64,000 nt of DNA from Hyphomicrobiales bacterium (GTDB lineage Bacteria; Pseudomonadota; Alphaproteobacteria; Rhizobiales; Xanthobacteraceae). Location: NCBI GenBank assembly GCA_021732215.1, contig JAKFVL010000021.1, forward strand, positions 77,001-141,000, read 5' to 3'. Positions 9,721 through 16,766 of the stretch are shown here, one piece after another (within the stretch, counting starts at the first letter, position 1; every line of letters starts with the position of its first letter). The notes beneath the pieces were generated by a model that ran no database searches, had not been told where the DNA came from, and saw only the letters and a list, made by a program, of their open reading frames with translations. A program made the position numbers and the translations under genes.

Positions 9721-10371
9721 ATGTTCGGCATTCAGGACCTCGCGCTGTTCATGATGGCCGGCTGGATTCTCATCGTCACACCCGGTCCCGACACCGCCTA
9801 TATCATCGGCCGCAGCGTGCAGCTCGGCTGGCGCGGCGGAGTCGCAGCCGCACTGGGCATTGGTTCAGGATGCCTCGTGCATGTCTTTGGGGCTGCGATT
9901 GGCCTTTCGGCGATCATCGCGACCTCGTCGATCGCGTTCACCGCGGTGAAGCTGATCGGGGCAGCGTATCTCTGTTACATCGGCATCCGGATGCTGCTGT
10001 CACGCGGCTCGACGTTGAATGCCGATGCGACGCCGGATGGCATGGTGTCGCCGCGCGAAATCCCTTTGCGCCAGGTGTTCTGGCAGGGCGCGCTGACCAA
10101 TGTGCTCAATCCCAAGGTGGCGCTGTTCTTTCTCGCATTCCTGCCGCAGTTCGTTGACACGGCCTCGCCTCACAAGGCTGCCGCTTTCCTGCTGTTGGGC
10201 CTGATCTTCGTCATCAACGGTACGTTGTGGTGCCTTGGCGTTGCGGCGTTCGCGGCAAAGGTTGGCGACGTGTTGAAGCGCTCGCGCAATGCATTGACGT
10301 GGATCGATCGCGCGCTCGGCGGCTTGTTTGTCGCGCTCGGCGTGCGGCTGGCGCTGTCGGAGGCGCGCTAG
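9721..10371 (+). CDS. LysE/RhtB family amino-acid exporter
   Basis: 216-residue inner-membrane protein with about six hydrophobic segments. The N-terminal motif TPGPDTAYIIGRSVQLGWRGG and ALGIGSGCLVHVF match the LysE/RhtB translocator family, which exports amino acids or similar metabolites; FLNPKVALFFLAFLPQF appears here as LNPKVALFFLAFLPQFV. It starts three bases after the preceding hydrolase and is probably co-transcribed with it. Its stop codon shares the palindromic CTAG with the stop of the convergent TauE gene. Substrate unknown. Confidence 0.93.
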   Translation: MFGIQDLALFMMAGWILIVTPGPDTAYIIGRSVQLGWRGGVAAALGIGSGCLVHVFGAAIGLSAIIATSSIAFTAVKLIGAAYLCYIGIRMLLSRGSTLNADATPDGMVSPREIPLRQVFWQGALTNVLNPKVALFFLAFLPQFVDTASPHKAAAFLLLGLIFVINGTLWCLGVAAFAAKVGDVLKRSRNALTWIDRALGGLFVALGVRLALSEAR

Positions 10372-11123
10372 GTTGCGCGCAAGAGCGTACTGAGCGCCAG
10401 ATATGCTCCAAGCAGCATCATCGCGATCAGGAACCAGCGGCGGAACGAATCCTGATCCATCCGCGCCCGCAGTGCCTGACCCAAAAACATGCCGCCGAAG
10501 GCACAGACCAGTGCAATGCCGCCCGGCAACGCGGTCGCGGTGGTCAGAAGCCCTGCGGCGGTCAGATTGAATGAGAGTGCAATCGTGGCGGTGGTGAAGA
10601 ACACGCCGAGTGCCTGCACCAGTTCGTCCTTTTCCATGCCGATGGCCTGCATGAACGGCATCGATGGAATGACCTGCACGCCGGTTGTCGCCGAAATCGC
10701 GCCGGTGATGAGGCCGACGATGCCGCCGACCCATTTCTGGTTCGGCTCAGCGACGGCGAAGCGCACCTGGCCGAGGCTGATCGCGCCGTAGATCACCAGC
10801 AGCAGGCCGAGCACGACGGTGCTGATCCGCGCGTAAGGCCCGGTCATCATGCCGGAGCACGCCAGGATGCCTATGACGGTGCCAACCATCAGCGGCCACA
10901 GCCTGCGGATGATGTCGCGTAAATACGGCCCCACGAAAGTCTGCCAGATGTTGGTGACGATCGCCGGCACGATGACGATGGCGAGCGCTTGCGCCGGCGG
11001 CATCTGCGTTGCGAGCAGGCCGATGGAGACCGTCGGCAGCCCGAGGCCGATCACGCCCTTGACGAAGCCGGCGATCGTCAGCGCAACGGCGATCATGATG
11101 AGAGTGATGGTCTGGTCGGTCAT
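10368..11123 (-). CDS. TauE/SafE family membrane transporter
   Basis: 251 residues from ATG 11123 (MTDQTITLIMIAVALTIAGFVKG). It is a polytopic membrane protein of the TauE/SafE family, implicated in export of sulfite and organosulfonates or related anions. Typical features are the N-terminal GFVKGVIGLGLPTVS with its G-x-G-G-L-like turn, a duplicated four-helix half (second half IVGLITGAISATTGVQVIPSMPFMQAIG) and a final LRARM-D-x-x-F-R-RWF segment. A GTG start 11 codons upstream is possible but has no better ribosome binding site. It is downstream of an ArsR-like regulator on the same strand, with three 16-bp repeats in between. Confidence 0.9.
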   Translation of the reverse strand: MTDQTITLIMIAVALTIAGFVKGVIGLGLPTVSIGLLATQMPPAQALAIVIVPAIVTNIWQTFVGPYLRDIIRRLWPLMVGTVIGILACSGMMTGPYARISTVVLGLLLVIYGAISLGQVRFAVAEPNQKWVGGIVGLITGAISATTGVQVIPSMPFMQAIGMEKDELVQALGVFFTTATIALSFNLTAAGLLTTATALPGGIALVCAFGGMFLGQALRARMDQDSFRRWFLIAMMLLGAYLALSTLLRAT

Positions 11124-11181
11124 TGTCAGGGAGAACCCGGCAGGAGGGAGCGGCACGCTTCACGAAACCGAAGTGCGGCAC

Positions 11182-11229
11182 AAGTTGTTATTTGTCTAAA
11201 TCGTTATTGGTCCAAGTTGTTATTGGCGG
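11182..11229. repeat. three tandem 16-bp repeats upstream of the TauE-type gene
   Basis: Units AAGTTGTTATTTGTCT, AAATCGTTATTGGTCC and AAGTTGTTATTGGCGG follow each other without gaps, the GTTATT core recurring every 16 bases (11187, 11203, 11219). They lie between the upstream regulator gene (ends at 11281) and the transporter gene (starts at 11123), both on the minus strand. An iteron-like operator is possible. Confidence 0.75.
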
Positions 11230-11280
11230 CGCGTGCTCTCTCTCCTCGCAAAACCGGTATCCGCTTTTGCTGAGCACGCG

Positions 11281-11976
11281 CTACAGCGAAATGCCAAACG
11301 TTTTTGCAAAGCCGCTCTGTCCGCTGCGCGTGATGGCAACCGCGCGGCTGTCTTTCTCGCGTCTGATCCAGCCGAGATCGAAGCAGCGCACGCACAGCGC
11401 GGCTCCGAGCCGTCCAGCCAGATGCGAGCGCCGCTCGCTCCAGTCCAGGCAGGTCTTGCACAGCGGCCGCGAACCCTTGTCGGCCTTGGCGAGATCGATG
11501 CCGAACTCGCTCAGGAACTTGCTGCCCTTGCGGGTCACCGCGCCTGCACCGTCGGAAATAATGACGTGGCCTTTGGTGGTCAGTGCGTCCGCAAGCGCAA
11601 TTCCCAGTCTTCCTGCGAGATGGTCGTAGCAGGTCCGCGCGGTGCGCATCGCGATGTCCTTTGGGCCGACAGGCCGATGACGTTTCGGCCCGGTCGCGGC
11701 GACTGCCATCAAGGCTTCGATCGCCTGCGCGATGTCGGGTGTGGCGAGGCGGAAATACCGGTGGCGGCCCTGCTTCTCGACGGCAATCAGCTTGGCGTCG
11801 GTGAGCTTGGCGAGATGGCCGCTGGTGGTCTGCGCGCTGACGCCGGCATGCCAGGCCAGTTCGCCCGCGGTCAGCGCGCGGCCGTCCATCAGGGCCGAGA
11901 GGATATTGGCGCGGGCGACATCGCCGATCAGCGATGCGACGGCGGCCAGCGTGTTGCCCGATGCGATGTTGGTCAT
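11281..11976 (-). CDS. ArsR-like winged-helix transcriptional regulator
   Basis: 231 residues. The N-terminal half is a winged helix: ANILSALMDGRALTAGELAWHAG, then SAQTTSGHLAKLTDAKLI as the recognition region, then RHRYFRLATPDI as the wing. The C-terminal half carries a CKTC...CVRC pair about 19 residues apart (LCKTCLDWSERRSHLAG, ALCVRCFDLGWI), which could bind a metal ion or sense redox state; this C-terminal half is a feature of a longer ArsR-related subfamily. It precedes the TauE-type transporter gene and may control it. The inducer is unknown. Confidence 0.88.
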   Translation of the reverse strand: MTNIASGNTLAAVASLIGDVARANILSALMDGRALTAGELAWHAGVSAQTTSGHLAKLTDAKLIAVEKQGRHRYFRLATPDIAQAIEALMAVAATGPKRHRPVGPKDIAMRTARTCYDHLAGRLGIALADALTTKGHVIISDGAGAVTRKGSKFLSEFGIDLAKADKGSRPLCKTCLDWSERRSHLAGRLGAALCVRCFDLGWIRREKDSRAVAITRSGQSGFAKTFGISL

Positions 11977-12060
11977 GGGAAAATCCTACGTCCTGACCGG
12001 GTGAAAGTCAGCCGAGGATAGTTCGGTGCAGGCCGAAATGTGGCAGGGGTGGCAGGTCTT

Positions 12061-12132
12061 GTAGCCCGGAGCGCAGCGCAATCCGGGGTCCGTGGATGCC
12101 ATCCCGGATTTCTTCGTTTCATCCGGGCTACG
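12061..12132. repeat. dispersed palindromic repeat, family B (copy 1)
   Basis: Begins GTAGCCCGGAGCGCAGCGCA and ends ATCCGGGCTAC, with the ends inversely complementary and ATCCGG/CCGGAT blocks inside. A related copy is at 15212-15282 after cpdR. It lies downstream of hisN and upstream of the regulator gene. Confidence 0.8.
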
Positions 12133-12178
12133 ATCGGCTGCGCGTGCTTGCGCGCGTCGAAGGGCGACGGCCACTCGA

Positions 12179-12229
12179 TGTCATCCTTCGAGGCTCGCCG
12201 CTTTGCGGCTCGCACCTCAGGACGACGGA
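12179..12229. repeat. dispersed palindromic repeat, family C (copy 1)
   Basis: Pattern TCATCCTTCGAGG-CTCGCCGC-TTTG-CGGCTCG-CACCTCAGGACGACGG: an outer imperfect palindrome and a strong inner GC stem. Further copies lie at 36988-37096 and 37586-37688. It sits just downstream of hisN. Confidence 0.8.
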
Positions 12230-12241
12230 CACTGACCAGCG

Positions 12242-13024
12242 TCAGTTGTTCAAAATCTTCAGCGCCGCTTCATGGACGCGCCTGTCGCCGGCGGCGACGA
12301 TGCGGCCGCCATTGTGAGCCGGCTTGCCGTCCCACGTGGTGATGATACCACCCGCGCCGGTGACGATCGGCACGAGAGCTGCGACGTCGTAGGGCTTCAG
12401 TTCGGTTTCGATCACGAGATCGAGGTTGCCGCTCGCCAGCATGCAGTAGGCGTAACAGTCGCCGCCGTAGCGCGACAGCCGCACCTCGCCCTGCACGCGC
12501 TCGAATATGGCGCGATCAGTGTCGTTCATCAGCCGCGGACTGGTGGTGAACAATGTCGCCTCGCCGAGGGTCTTGCAGCGGCGCGCAGAGAGTTTGCGTT
12601 CGCCCGATGGACCGGCGTAACGCGCCGATCCGTTGTCGCCGGTGAAGCGTTCGCCGATGAAGGGCTGATGCATCATGCCGAACGCCGGCACGCCCTTGTG
12701 CATCAGTGCGATCAGCGTACCCCAGATCGGCAGGCCGGAAATGAAGGACTTGGTGCCGTCGATCGGATCGAGCACCCAGACGTAATCCGCATCGGCATTC
12801 TCGTCGCCGAATTCCTCTCCGACGATGCCATGTTTGGGAAAACTCGCCTTGATCATCCGCCGCATCACGGCTTCCGCGGCGCGGTCGGCTTCGGTGACAG
12901 GATCGAATTCGCCGTTCGGCTTCTTGTTGTCGATCGAGAGCGAGGTGCGAAAGAAGGGAAGGATAATTTCGCCCGATGCGGAGGCGAGGCGGCTTGTGAA
13001 GGCGGTGAAATCGATCACGGTCAA
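12242..13024 (-). CDS. hisN: inositol monophosphatase-family phosphatase, probable histidinol-phosphatase
   Basis: 260 residues of the Mg-dependent inositol monophosphatase superfamily. Metal-binding motifs are GEEFGDE (about residues 72-78), WVLDPIDGTKSFISGLP (about 90-106) and a late DVAALVPIVTGAGG. The subgroup with FISGLPIWGTLIAL and RYGGDCYAY is the one annotated as HisN, which makes histidinol from histidinol phosphate; other inositol-phosphatase activity is possible. The start is TTG at 13024 or GTG at 13018; GGAGAG at the right distance favours the TTG. It is monocistronic. A small RNA resembling the suhB/mmgR family is encoded on the other strand upstream. Confidence 0.85.
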   Translation of the reverse strand: MTVIDFTAFTSRLASASGEIILPFFRTSLSIDNKKPNGEFDPVTEADRAAEAVMRRMIKASFPKHGIVGEEFGDENADADYVWVLDPIDGTKSFISGLPIWGTLIALMHKGVPAFGMMHQPFIGERFTGDNGSARYAGPSGERKLSARRCKTLGEATLFTTSPRLMNDTDRAIFERVQGEVRLSRYGGDCYAYCMLASGNLDLVIETELKPYDVAALVPIVTGAGGIITTWDGKPAHNGGRIVAAGDRRVHEAALKILNN

Positions 13025-13357
13025 AGACGTCTCTCCATTTGCACCGCGATGTCCACCAGTGTGGATCCCAAGTCTGGTTCAACTGTGTTGAATCCGGCTT
13101 CTTGCCGGCTGTTTCGTTCAAGCAGCGCTCGCGCCCTAGGCCGTATAAGACTCTGCGCGATCCGGCAACTTCGCGAGCTGTCGATCGGCTAGGAACCGTG
13201 CGGTCGATGGACGTCGGATTCCTGGAGAAAGATAAAAACTGAAATTCAGTCTTTCGCATAATATTCTGACTCATGCGCTCTCGCGCTCACCGCCTCTTTC
13301 TCATAACAAATTGATTTAGCTTGTGAATTCTTGATTACGTAAAATGAACTGTGCAAA
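13025..13357. other. intergenic region upstream of hisN
   Basis: 333 bases without a supported gene. The part near 13030 holds the hisN ribosome binding site. From about 13225 the sequence becomes clearly AT-rich compared with its surroundings (including ACTGAAATTCAGT, an imperfect palindrome near 13238) and continues into the promoter of the candidate small RNA. Short open frames here have no recognisable product. Confidence 0.5.
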
Positions 13358-13702
13358 TCAGCTATGCGCTGGCTGCATGTGTAATCCTTTAATAACTCTT
13401 GCGCTTTGTGCAGTGCGGCTACATATTATTGCGGTGCGGTAACGCCTCGCGTTATCGCTGCCCTCCTTGGGCGTTTCCTCCCTAGACTTGGGCCGCTTGC
13501 TCATTGCAAGCGGCCCTTTTTTCTTTTGAGGAGTTGATGACGCCAGCGCTAAAGCCTGGTGTCTTGCTGAGCGCACGCGCGTAAATGTCCAGTGCTCGGC
13601 CGTCGCCTCCGGCGGAAATCCGCGATCGGCATGGATGACCAGCCGCCATGGATCGAGATGCTTGTGGACGTGAAAGCGATAGGGCGTCGGATCGTCTGCC
13701 AT
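13358..13702 (-). CDS. small hypothetical protein, doubtful C-terminal half
   Basis: 114 codons from ATG 13702. The first 45 or so residues look protein-like (MADDPTPYRFHVHKHLDPWR, then HADRGFPPEATAEHWTF). They begin 24 bases downstream of the preceding amidohydrolase gene on the same strand, suggesting one operon. After residue 50 the frame becomes Arg/Lys/Ser-rich and runs antisense through the terminator of the small RNA at 13435-13522, so the true protein may end earlier through a frameshift or the whole frame may be non-functional. No domain recognised. Confidence 0.45.
   Translation of the reverse strand: MADDPTPYRFHVHKHLDPWRLVIHADRGFPPEATAEHWTFTRVRSARHQALALASSTPQKKKGPLAMSKRPKSREETPKEGSDNARRYRTAIICSRTAQSARVIKGLHMQPAHS
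13399..13427 (+). promoter_or_regulatory. promoter of the candidate small RNA
   Basis: TTGCGC (13399-13404), 17 bases, CATATT (13422-13427). Transcription would begin near 13434, just before a GGTAACGC/GCGTTATC hairpin. It lies in an AT-rich stretch. Confidence 0.55.
13435..13522 (+). ncRNA. candidate small RNA of the mmgR/alpha-r8 (Rfam suhB) type
   Basis: About 88 nt. There is an upstream promoter, a first hairpin (GGTAACGC...GCGTTATC), a single-stranded GTTTCCTCCCTAGACTT segment rich in CCUCC, and a perfect 10-bp terminator stem GGCCGCTTGC / GCAAGCGGCC followed by seven T. The UUCCUCCCU core before a strong terminator is what I recall of the alphaproteobacterial mmgR/alpha-r8 family, first found near suhB, an inositol monophosphatase gene; here an inositol monophosphatase-family gene is the neighbour. 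CCUCC could pair with Shine-Dalgarno sequences. Family assignment is from memory, not from a covariance search. Confidence 0.65.
13491..13522 (+). terminator. rho-independent terminator of the candidate small RNA
   Basis: Perfect 10-bp stem (13491-13500 with 13506-13515), 5-nt loop, then CTTTTTT. No protein gene on this strand could use it, which supports a small RNA. Confidence 0.88.
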
Positions 13703-13725
13703 CGCGTTTTCGTTTGATTTTGAGA

Positions 13726-14613
13726 TTATTCCGCGGCGAGCGGAAACGATCCGAGATTGCCGAGCGGAATCCCGGCGATGGCGTCGGCGACGGCCGAAAA
13801 GTCAGCGACCACCTGGGCAAAGCGCGGGCCGCGCTCGCGCCGCCGCTCGTCCATGTAGATCGCGCGATTGAGTTCGATCTGGATGGTATGCAGTCCGCTT
13901 GCCGGATTGCCGTAGTGCTCGGTGATGAAGCCGCCGGCATAGGGTTTGTTCCGTCCGACCGAGTAGCCCAACTGCTTCAGCGTGTCCTCGACCGTGTCGG
14001 TGAGCAGCGCAGAGCAGCTTGTGCCGTAGCGGTCGCCGATCACGACGTCAGGACGGGGCGGCTCGTCGCGGGACACGCCGACCGACGGCATCGAATGGCA
14101 ATCGACCACGATCGCGGTGGCGAACGCGCGATGTGCGCTGTTGATGAGTCTCCGCAACGCGCGGTGATAGGGCTTGTAGAGAATTTCGATCCGCTTCAGC
14201 GCGTCGTCGACATCGAGCCGCTCGCGGTAGATGTCCTGCCCGTCTCCGACCACACGCGGAATGGTGCCGAGGCCGCCAGCGACCCGCATCGAACGGGTGT
14301 TGGCGAAACTCGGCAACCGGCCAGCAAACATGCGCGGATCGAGTTCATATGGCTCGCGGTTCACATCCACATAAGAGCGTGGAAAGTTGACCCGCACGGT
14401 GCCGAAACCGCGCCCGGCCAGATCCTGGATCATTTCGTCCATGAACGAATCTTCCGAGCGCCGCAGCGCCGGCAGATCGATGCGCGATGAACTCAGGAAT
14501 TCCTTGGGGTAGACCGAGCCGGAATGCGGCGAGTTGAATACCACCGGCGCCCGCCATTGGGCGGGTTCGACAATCTCGAATGGCGGCGACAACTCGTCGT
14601 TAAATTCCATCAT
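13726..14613 (-). CDS. N-formylglutamate amidohydrolase family protein
   Basis: 295 residues. Members of this zinc hydrolase family release formate from N-formylglutamate, the last step of one histidine degradation route, though relatives act on other N-acyl amino acids. Family motifs are FNSPHSGSVYP (about residues 26-36, zinc-binding His), RSEDSFMDEM, VDCHSMPSVG (about 170) and the late YSVGRNKPYAGGFITEHYG. It is divergent from cpdR, an arrangement that I recall as conserved in Caulobacter and rhizobia. A small open frame follows closely on the same strand. No hut operon is nearby, so a histidine role is not certain. Confidence 0.92.
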   Translation of the reverse strand: MMEFNDELSPPFEIVEPAQWRAPVVFNSPHSGSVYPKEFLSSSRIDLPALRRSEDSFMDEMIQDLAGRGFGTVRVNFPRSYVDVNREPYELDPRMFAGRLPSFANTRSMRVAGGLGTIPRVVGDGQDIYRERLDVDDALKRIEILYKPYHRALRRLINSAHRAFATAIVVDCHSMPSVGVSRDEPPRPDVVIGDRYGTSCSALLTDTVEDTLKQLGYSVGRNKPYAGGFITEHYGNPASGLHTIQIELNRAIYMDERRRERGPRFAQVVADFSAVADAIAGIPLGNLGSFPLAAE

Positions 14614-14832
14614 CGTGGCACTTGGCCTTATGCTCGCGGTCGGCCCTCATTGCACTAATGACAGCATATTTTGGCCGGAAAGGCGCTGCCAAATGTTCGG
14701 AGCAGTCTGGAATTTGTCGCGGGACCATGCTGATTTCTGGCGAGGGTCCGCGATCCCGGCATCGCTTTCACCCGAAATTTACCACCCGTCAGGCTTAGTG
14801 GTTCGACCGAATTCAGTTCCGGAAGTGACAGC

Positions 14833-15198
14833 GTGACCATGCACAAAATCCTGCTTGCCGAAGACGACAACGATATGCGCCGCTTTCTAGTCAAGGCGCT
14901 GGAGAATGCGGGATTTCAGGTCTCGTCCTACGACAACGGCATGTCGGCCTATCAGCGGCTGCGTGAAGAGCCGTTCGAGATGCTGCTGACCGATATCGTG
15001 ATGCCCGAAATGGATGGCATCGAGCTGGCGCGCCGGGCCTCGGAACTCGATCCGGACATCAAGATCATGTTCATCACCGGATTCGCCGCCGTGGCGCTGA
15101 ATTCCGATTCGGACGCGCCGAAGAACGCCAAGGTGCTGTCCAAGCCGGTCCACCTGCGTGAATTGGTCAACGAAGTGAACAAGATGCTGGCGGCGTAG
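14833..15198 (+). CDS. cpdR: response regulator CpdR, adaptor for ClpXP proteolysis
   Basis: Single-domain receiver of 121 residues. In alphaproteobacteria unphosphorylated CpdR primes ClpXP to degrade cell-cycle and c-di-GMP proteins; the CckA-ChpT phosphorelay inactivates it. Seen here: acidic pocket AEDDND (residues 9-14), phosphorylation site Asp54 in LLTDIVMPEMDG, Thr in FITGFAA and Lys in SKPVHLRE. The protein ends in two alanines, as in Caulobacter CpdR where they matter for its own turnover. Start: GTG 14833 has GGAAG at 7 bases; an in-frame ATG two codons later is the alternative. Context: divergent amidohydrolase gene and downstream tRNA-Val, the conserved cpdR neighbourhood. Confidence 0.93.
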   Translation: MTMHKILLAEDDNDMRRFLVKALENAGFQVSSYDNGMSAYQRLREEPFEMLLTDIVMPEMDGIELARRASELDPDIKIMFITGFAAVALNSDSDAPKNAKVLSKPVHLRELVNEVNKMLAA

Positions 15199-15211
15199 CG
15201 CATGATTGGGT

Positions 15212-15282
15212 GCAGCCCGGATGGAGCGAAGCGAAATCCGGGAGTGATGTCCCGGGTTATGCTGCGCTCCACCCGGGCTACA
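15212..15282. repeat. dispersed palindromic repeat, family B (copy 2)
   Basis: Begins GCAGCCCGGATGGAGCGAAG and ends CTCCACCCGGGCTAC, with AATCCGGG and CCCGGGTT in the middle. It lies between cpdR and tRNA-Val. It has no T-run, so it is not an obvious terminator, although its hairpin could protect the mRNA end. Confidence 0.8.
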
Positions 15283-15362
15283 CATTACGGGCGGGCCGGG
15301 TCACCTTGCCTCGTCCATTCCAAGCCGATATAGGGACGCATCCCGGCACAAGTGGTCGTTAA

Positions 15363-15437
15363 GGGCGCGTAGCTCAGCGGGAGAGCACCTCGTTGACATC
15401 GAGGGGGTCACAGGTTCGATCCCTGTCGCGCCCACCA
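15363..15437 (+). tRNA. tRNA-Val (anticodon GAC)
   Basis: 75 nt including CCA. Acceptor stem GGGCGCG / CGCGCCC, D-arm with AGCTCAGCGGGAGAGC, anticodon stem CCTCG / CGAGG around TTGACAT giving GAC, T-arm CACAGGTTCGATCCCTGT, 3' ACCA encoded. Complete cloverleaf by eye. Confidence 0.97.
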
Positions 15438-15503
15438 TTCCACGCCGAGACGGATGCTCCGAGTTGCGGCGAGATTTTTCTTAATGTTGCGACCACACGA
15501 GCA

Positions 15504-15935
15504 TCAAGAGACAGGCTTGCCTTGTCGTTTGCGCGCAGGAGGCGCGGGCGGCGCGATCGGCTGAAGCGTTACGATAACAGGATTGGGTTTGTGATCGAGC
15601 GCTGCGCCCGTGGCGGCATCAACTCCCATCCCGATGATCCCGCCGAGCAGAATATTTCCTGCGAACCCGGCCGCACCTGTGCCAGCGATTTCCTTGGTAA
15701 GCGCGACGACCTGAGGTTCGAAACCTTCCTTTTCAAAGGAAACCGTTATCTCGTCGGACCGGCGCACCTGAACGACGCACGGCGTCACGCATGATGGAGA
15801 GTTGTTCGGACCGCTCAACTTCGCGGTCGCACCAGACGGCGTCGATGCAATGCTGATTTGCTCGTCCCAGCCGCGTGTTGCTGACGCACACCCAGCCAGC
15901 GTGGCGCCCAGCATCATGATTCCCAGAATACGCAT
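15504..15935 (-). CDS. putative lipoprotein with PEGA-like domain
   Basis: 143 residues. ATG at 15933-15935 follows GGGGAGA. Signal peptide with lipobox LAGC (MRILGIMMLGATLAGCASA), so a lipid-modified Cys18 is expected. The body has a PEGA-like start (SIASTPSGATAKLSG, then CVTPCVVQVRRSDEITVSFEKEG), two cysteines that may form a disulfide, and a glycine-rich hydrophobic stretch (GAAGFAGNILLGGIIGMGVDAATGAALDH) that resembles a glycine-zipper. The tail is Pro-rich and basic. An upstream in-frame start is rejected because it lacks a ribosome binding site and would bury the signal peptide. Function unknown; cell-envelope role inferred. Confidence 0.88.
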   Translation of the reverse strand: MRILGIMMLGATLAGCASATRGWDEQISIASTPSGATAKLSGPNNSPSCVTPCVVQVRRSDEITVSFEKEGFEPQVVALTKEIAGTGAAGFAGNILLGGIIGMGVDAATGAALDHKPNPVIVTLQPIAPPAPPARKRQGKPVS

Positions 15936-16031
15936 CTTACCGATCTCCCCAGACCCGGGGATATCCAAGCGCAACCAGAGGTGGAGAGCAATAGCCAGGC
16001 TCGCGATAATCGCGGCAGTCTCCGAAGCCGA

Positions 16032-16217
16032 TTACGCCGCTTCGCCTTTGATCGCGCGGTCGATGGCGTCGATGATGCCTTGCGTCTCGATGAACTTGTT
16101 GCGGGCGCGCTCGGCCTTGTCGCGGTCGAACGGTGCGGCGAGAACCTTCGAGAAGGCGTCGCGGTCCTCGATCATCCGCTCGCGGGCCTTCTTCAGTGTG
16201 TCCAGCCGCTCAGTCAT
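16032..16217 (-). CDS. small conserved-looking coiled-coil protein
   Basis: 61 residues starting MTERLDTLKKARERMIEDRD after GGAGGA. Nearly all charged residues and heptad-spaced leucines/isoleucines, so an alpha-helical coiled coil or helical hairpin is expected; soluble and cytoplasmic. No domain recognised. It is followed in the genome by a DUF3606 tandem protein on the same strand upstream, but 69 bases apart, so co-transcription is possible. The strong ribosome binding site and codon pattern argue for a real gene. Confidence 0.8.
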   Translation of the reverse strand: MTERLDTLKKARERMIEDRDAFSKVLAAPFDRDKAERARNKFIETQGIIDAIDRAIKGEAA

Positions 16218-16286
16218 GGTGCATCCTCCAGGCAGGCGCGTTTTGCACCGGCTGCGCTGGTGTAGCAGTTTTGAACCGCGGGAGTG

Positions 16287-16685
16287 CTAGCTCTTCCTCG
16301 CCTTGGCCTTTTTGGCTTTGGCCTTCTTTGGAGCTGTCTTCTTTTTCTTGGCCTTTGCGAAGTAAGCGCCGACATTCTTCGAAGAATGGCCGACCGCCTT
16401 TACCGCGGCTTTCAGGCGCGCCGGCGTGACCTTGAATTTTGCCGACCAGTATTTGACTTCATAAGGCTGGCTCAGCGCGATCAGCGCCTTGTCGCGCGCC
16501 TTGTGCTTCTGCAGCGCGATGTAGGCTTCGACCTTTTTCGCTGAGTGGCCGACTTTCTTGACGGCGTACTTCAGCTTGGCCGGCGTGATCTTCAGTTTCT
16601 TCGACCAGTAGCTGACCTCGTAAGGCTCGCTCAACGCGATCAACGCACGGTCATTGCCGCCCCGCTTGCTCTTGCTGTCAGCCAT
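16287..16685 (-). CDS. tandem DUF3606 protein with histone-H1-like Lys/Ala tail
   Basis: 132 residues. Two copies of a DUF3606-like unit are visible: residues about 12-55 (RALIALSEPYEVSYWSKKLK, then AKLKYAVKKVGHSAKKVEAY) and about 64-110 (KALIALSQPYEVKYWSAKFK, then ARLKAAVKAVGHSSKNVGAY). Each has the E/Q-x-YEV-x-YWS pattern and a VGHS turn. The C-terminal 20 residues are KAKKKKTAPKKAKAKKAKAR-like, as in bacterial histone-H1 analogues. DUF3606 units are usually single and short; duplication plus a basic tail suggests DNA binding, but this is inference. ATG follows GGAGAG. Confidence 0.88.
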   Translation of the reverse strand: MADSKSKRGGNDRALIALSEPYEVSYWSKKLKITPAKLKYAVKKVGHSAKKVEAYIALQKHKARDKALIALSQPYEVKYWSAKFKVTPARLKAAVKAVGHSSKNVGAYFAKAKKKKTAPKKAKAKKAKARKS

Positions 16686-16766
16686 GCTGCTCTCTCCTGC
16701 TGTGGCCAGCCGTATTCCAGCGCAGCCTAGCAGCGTTTTTTCGGCGTGACAGAGGAATTGAAGCGT

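Noticed and set aside
13039-13242. Small plus-strand open frame of 67 codons upstream of hisN
   Set aside because: No ribosome binding site, no recognisable sequence, and it runs antisense to the hisN leader.
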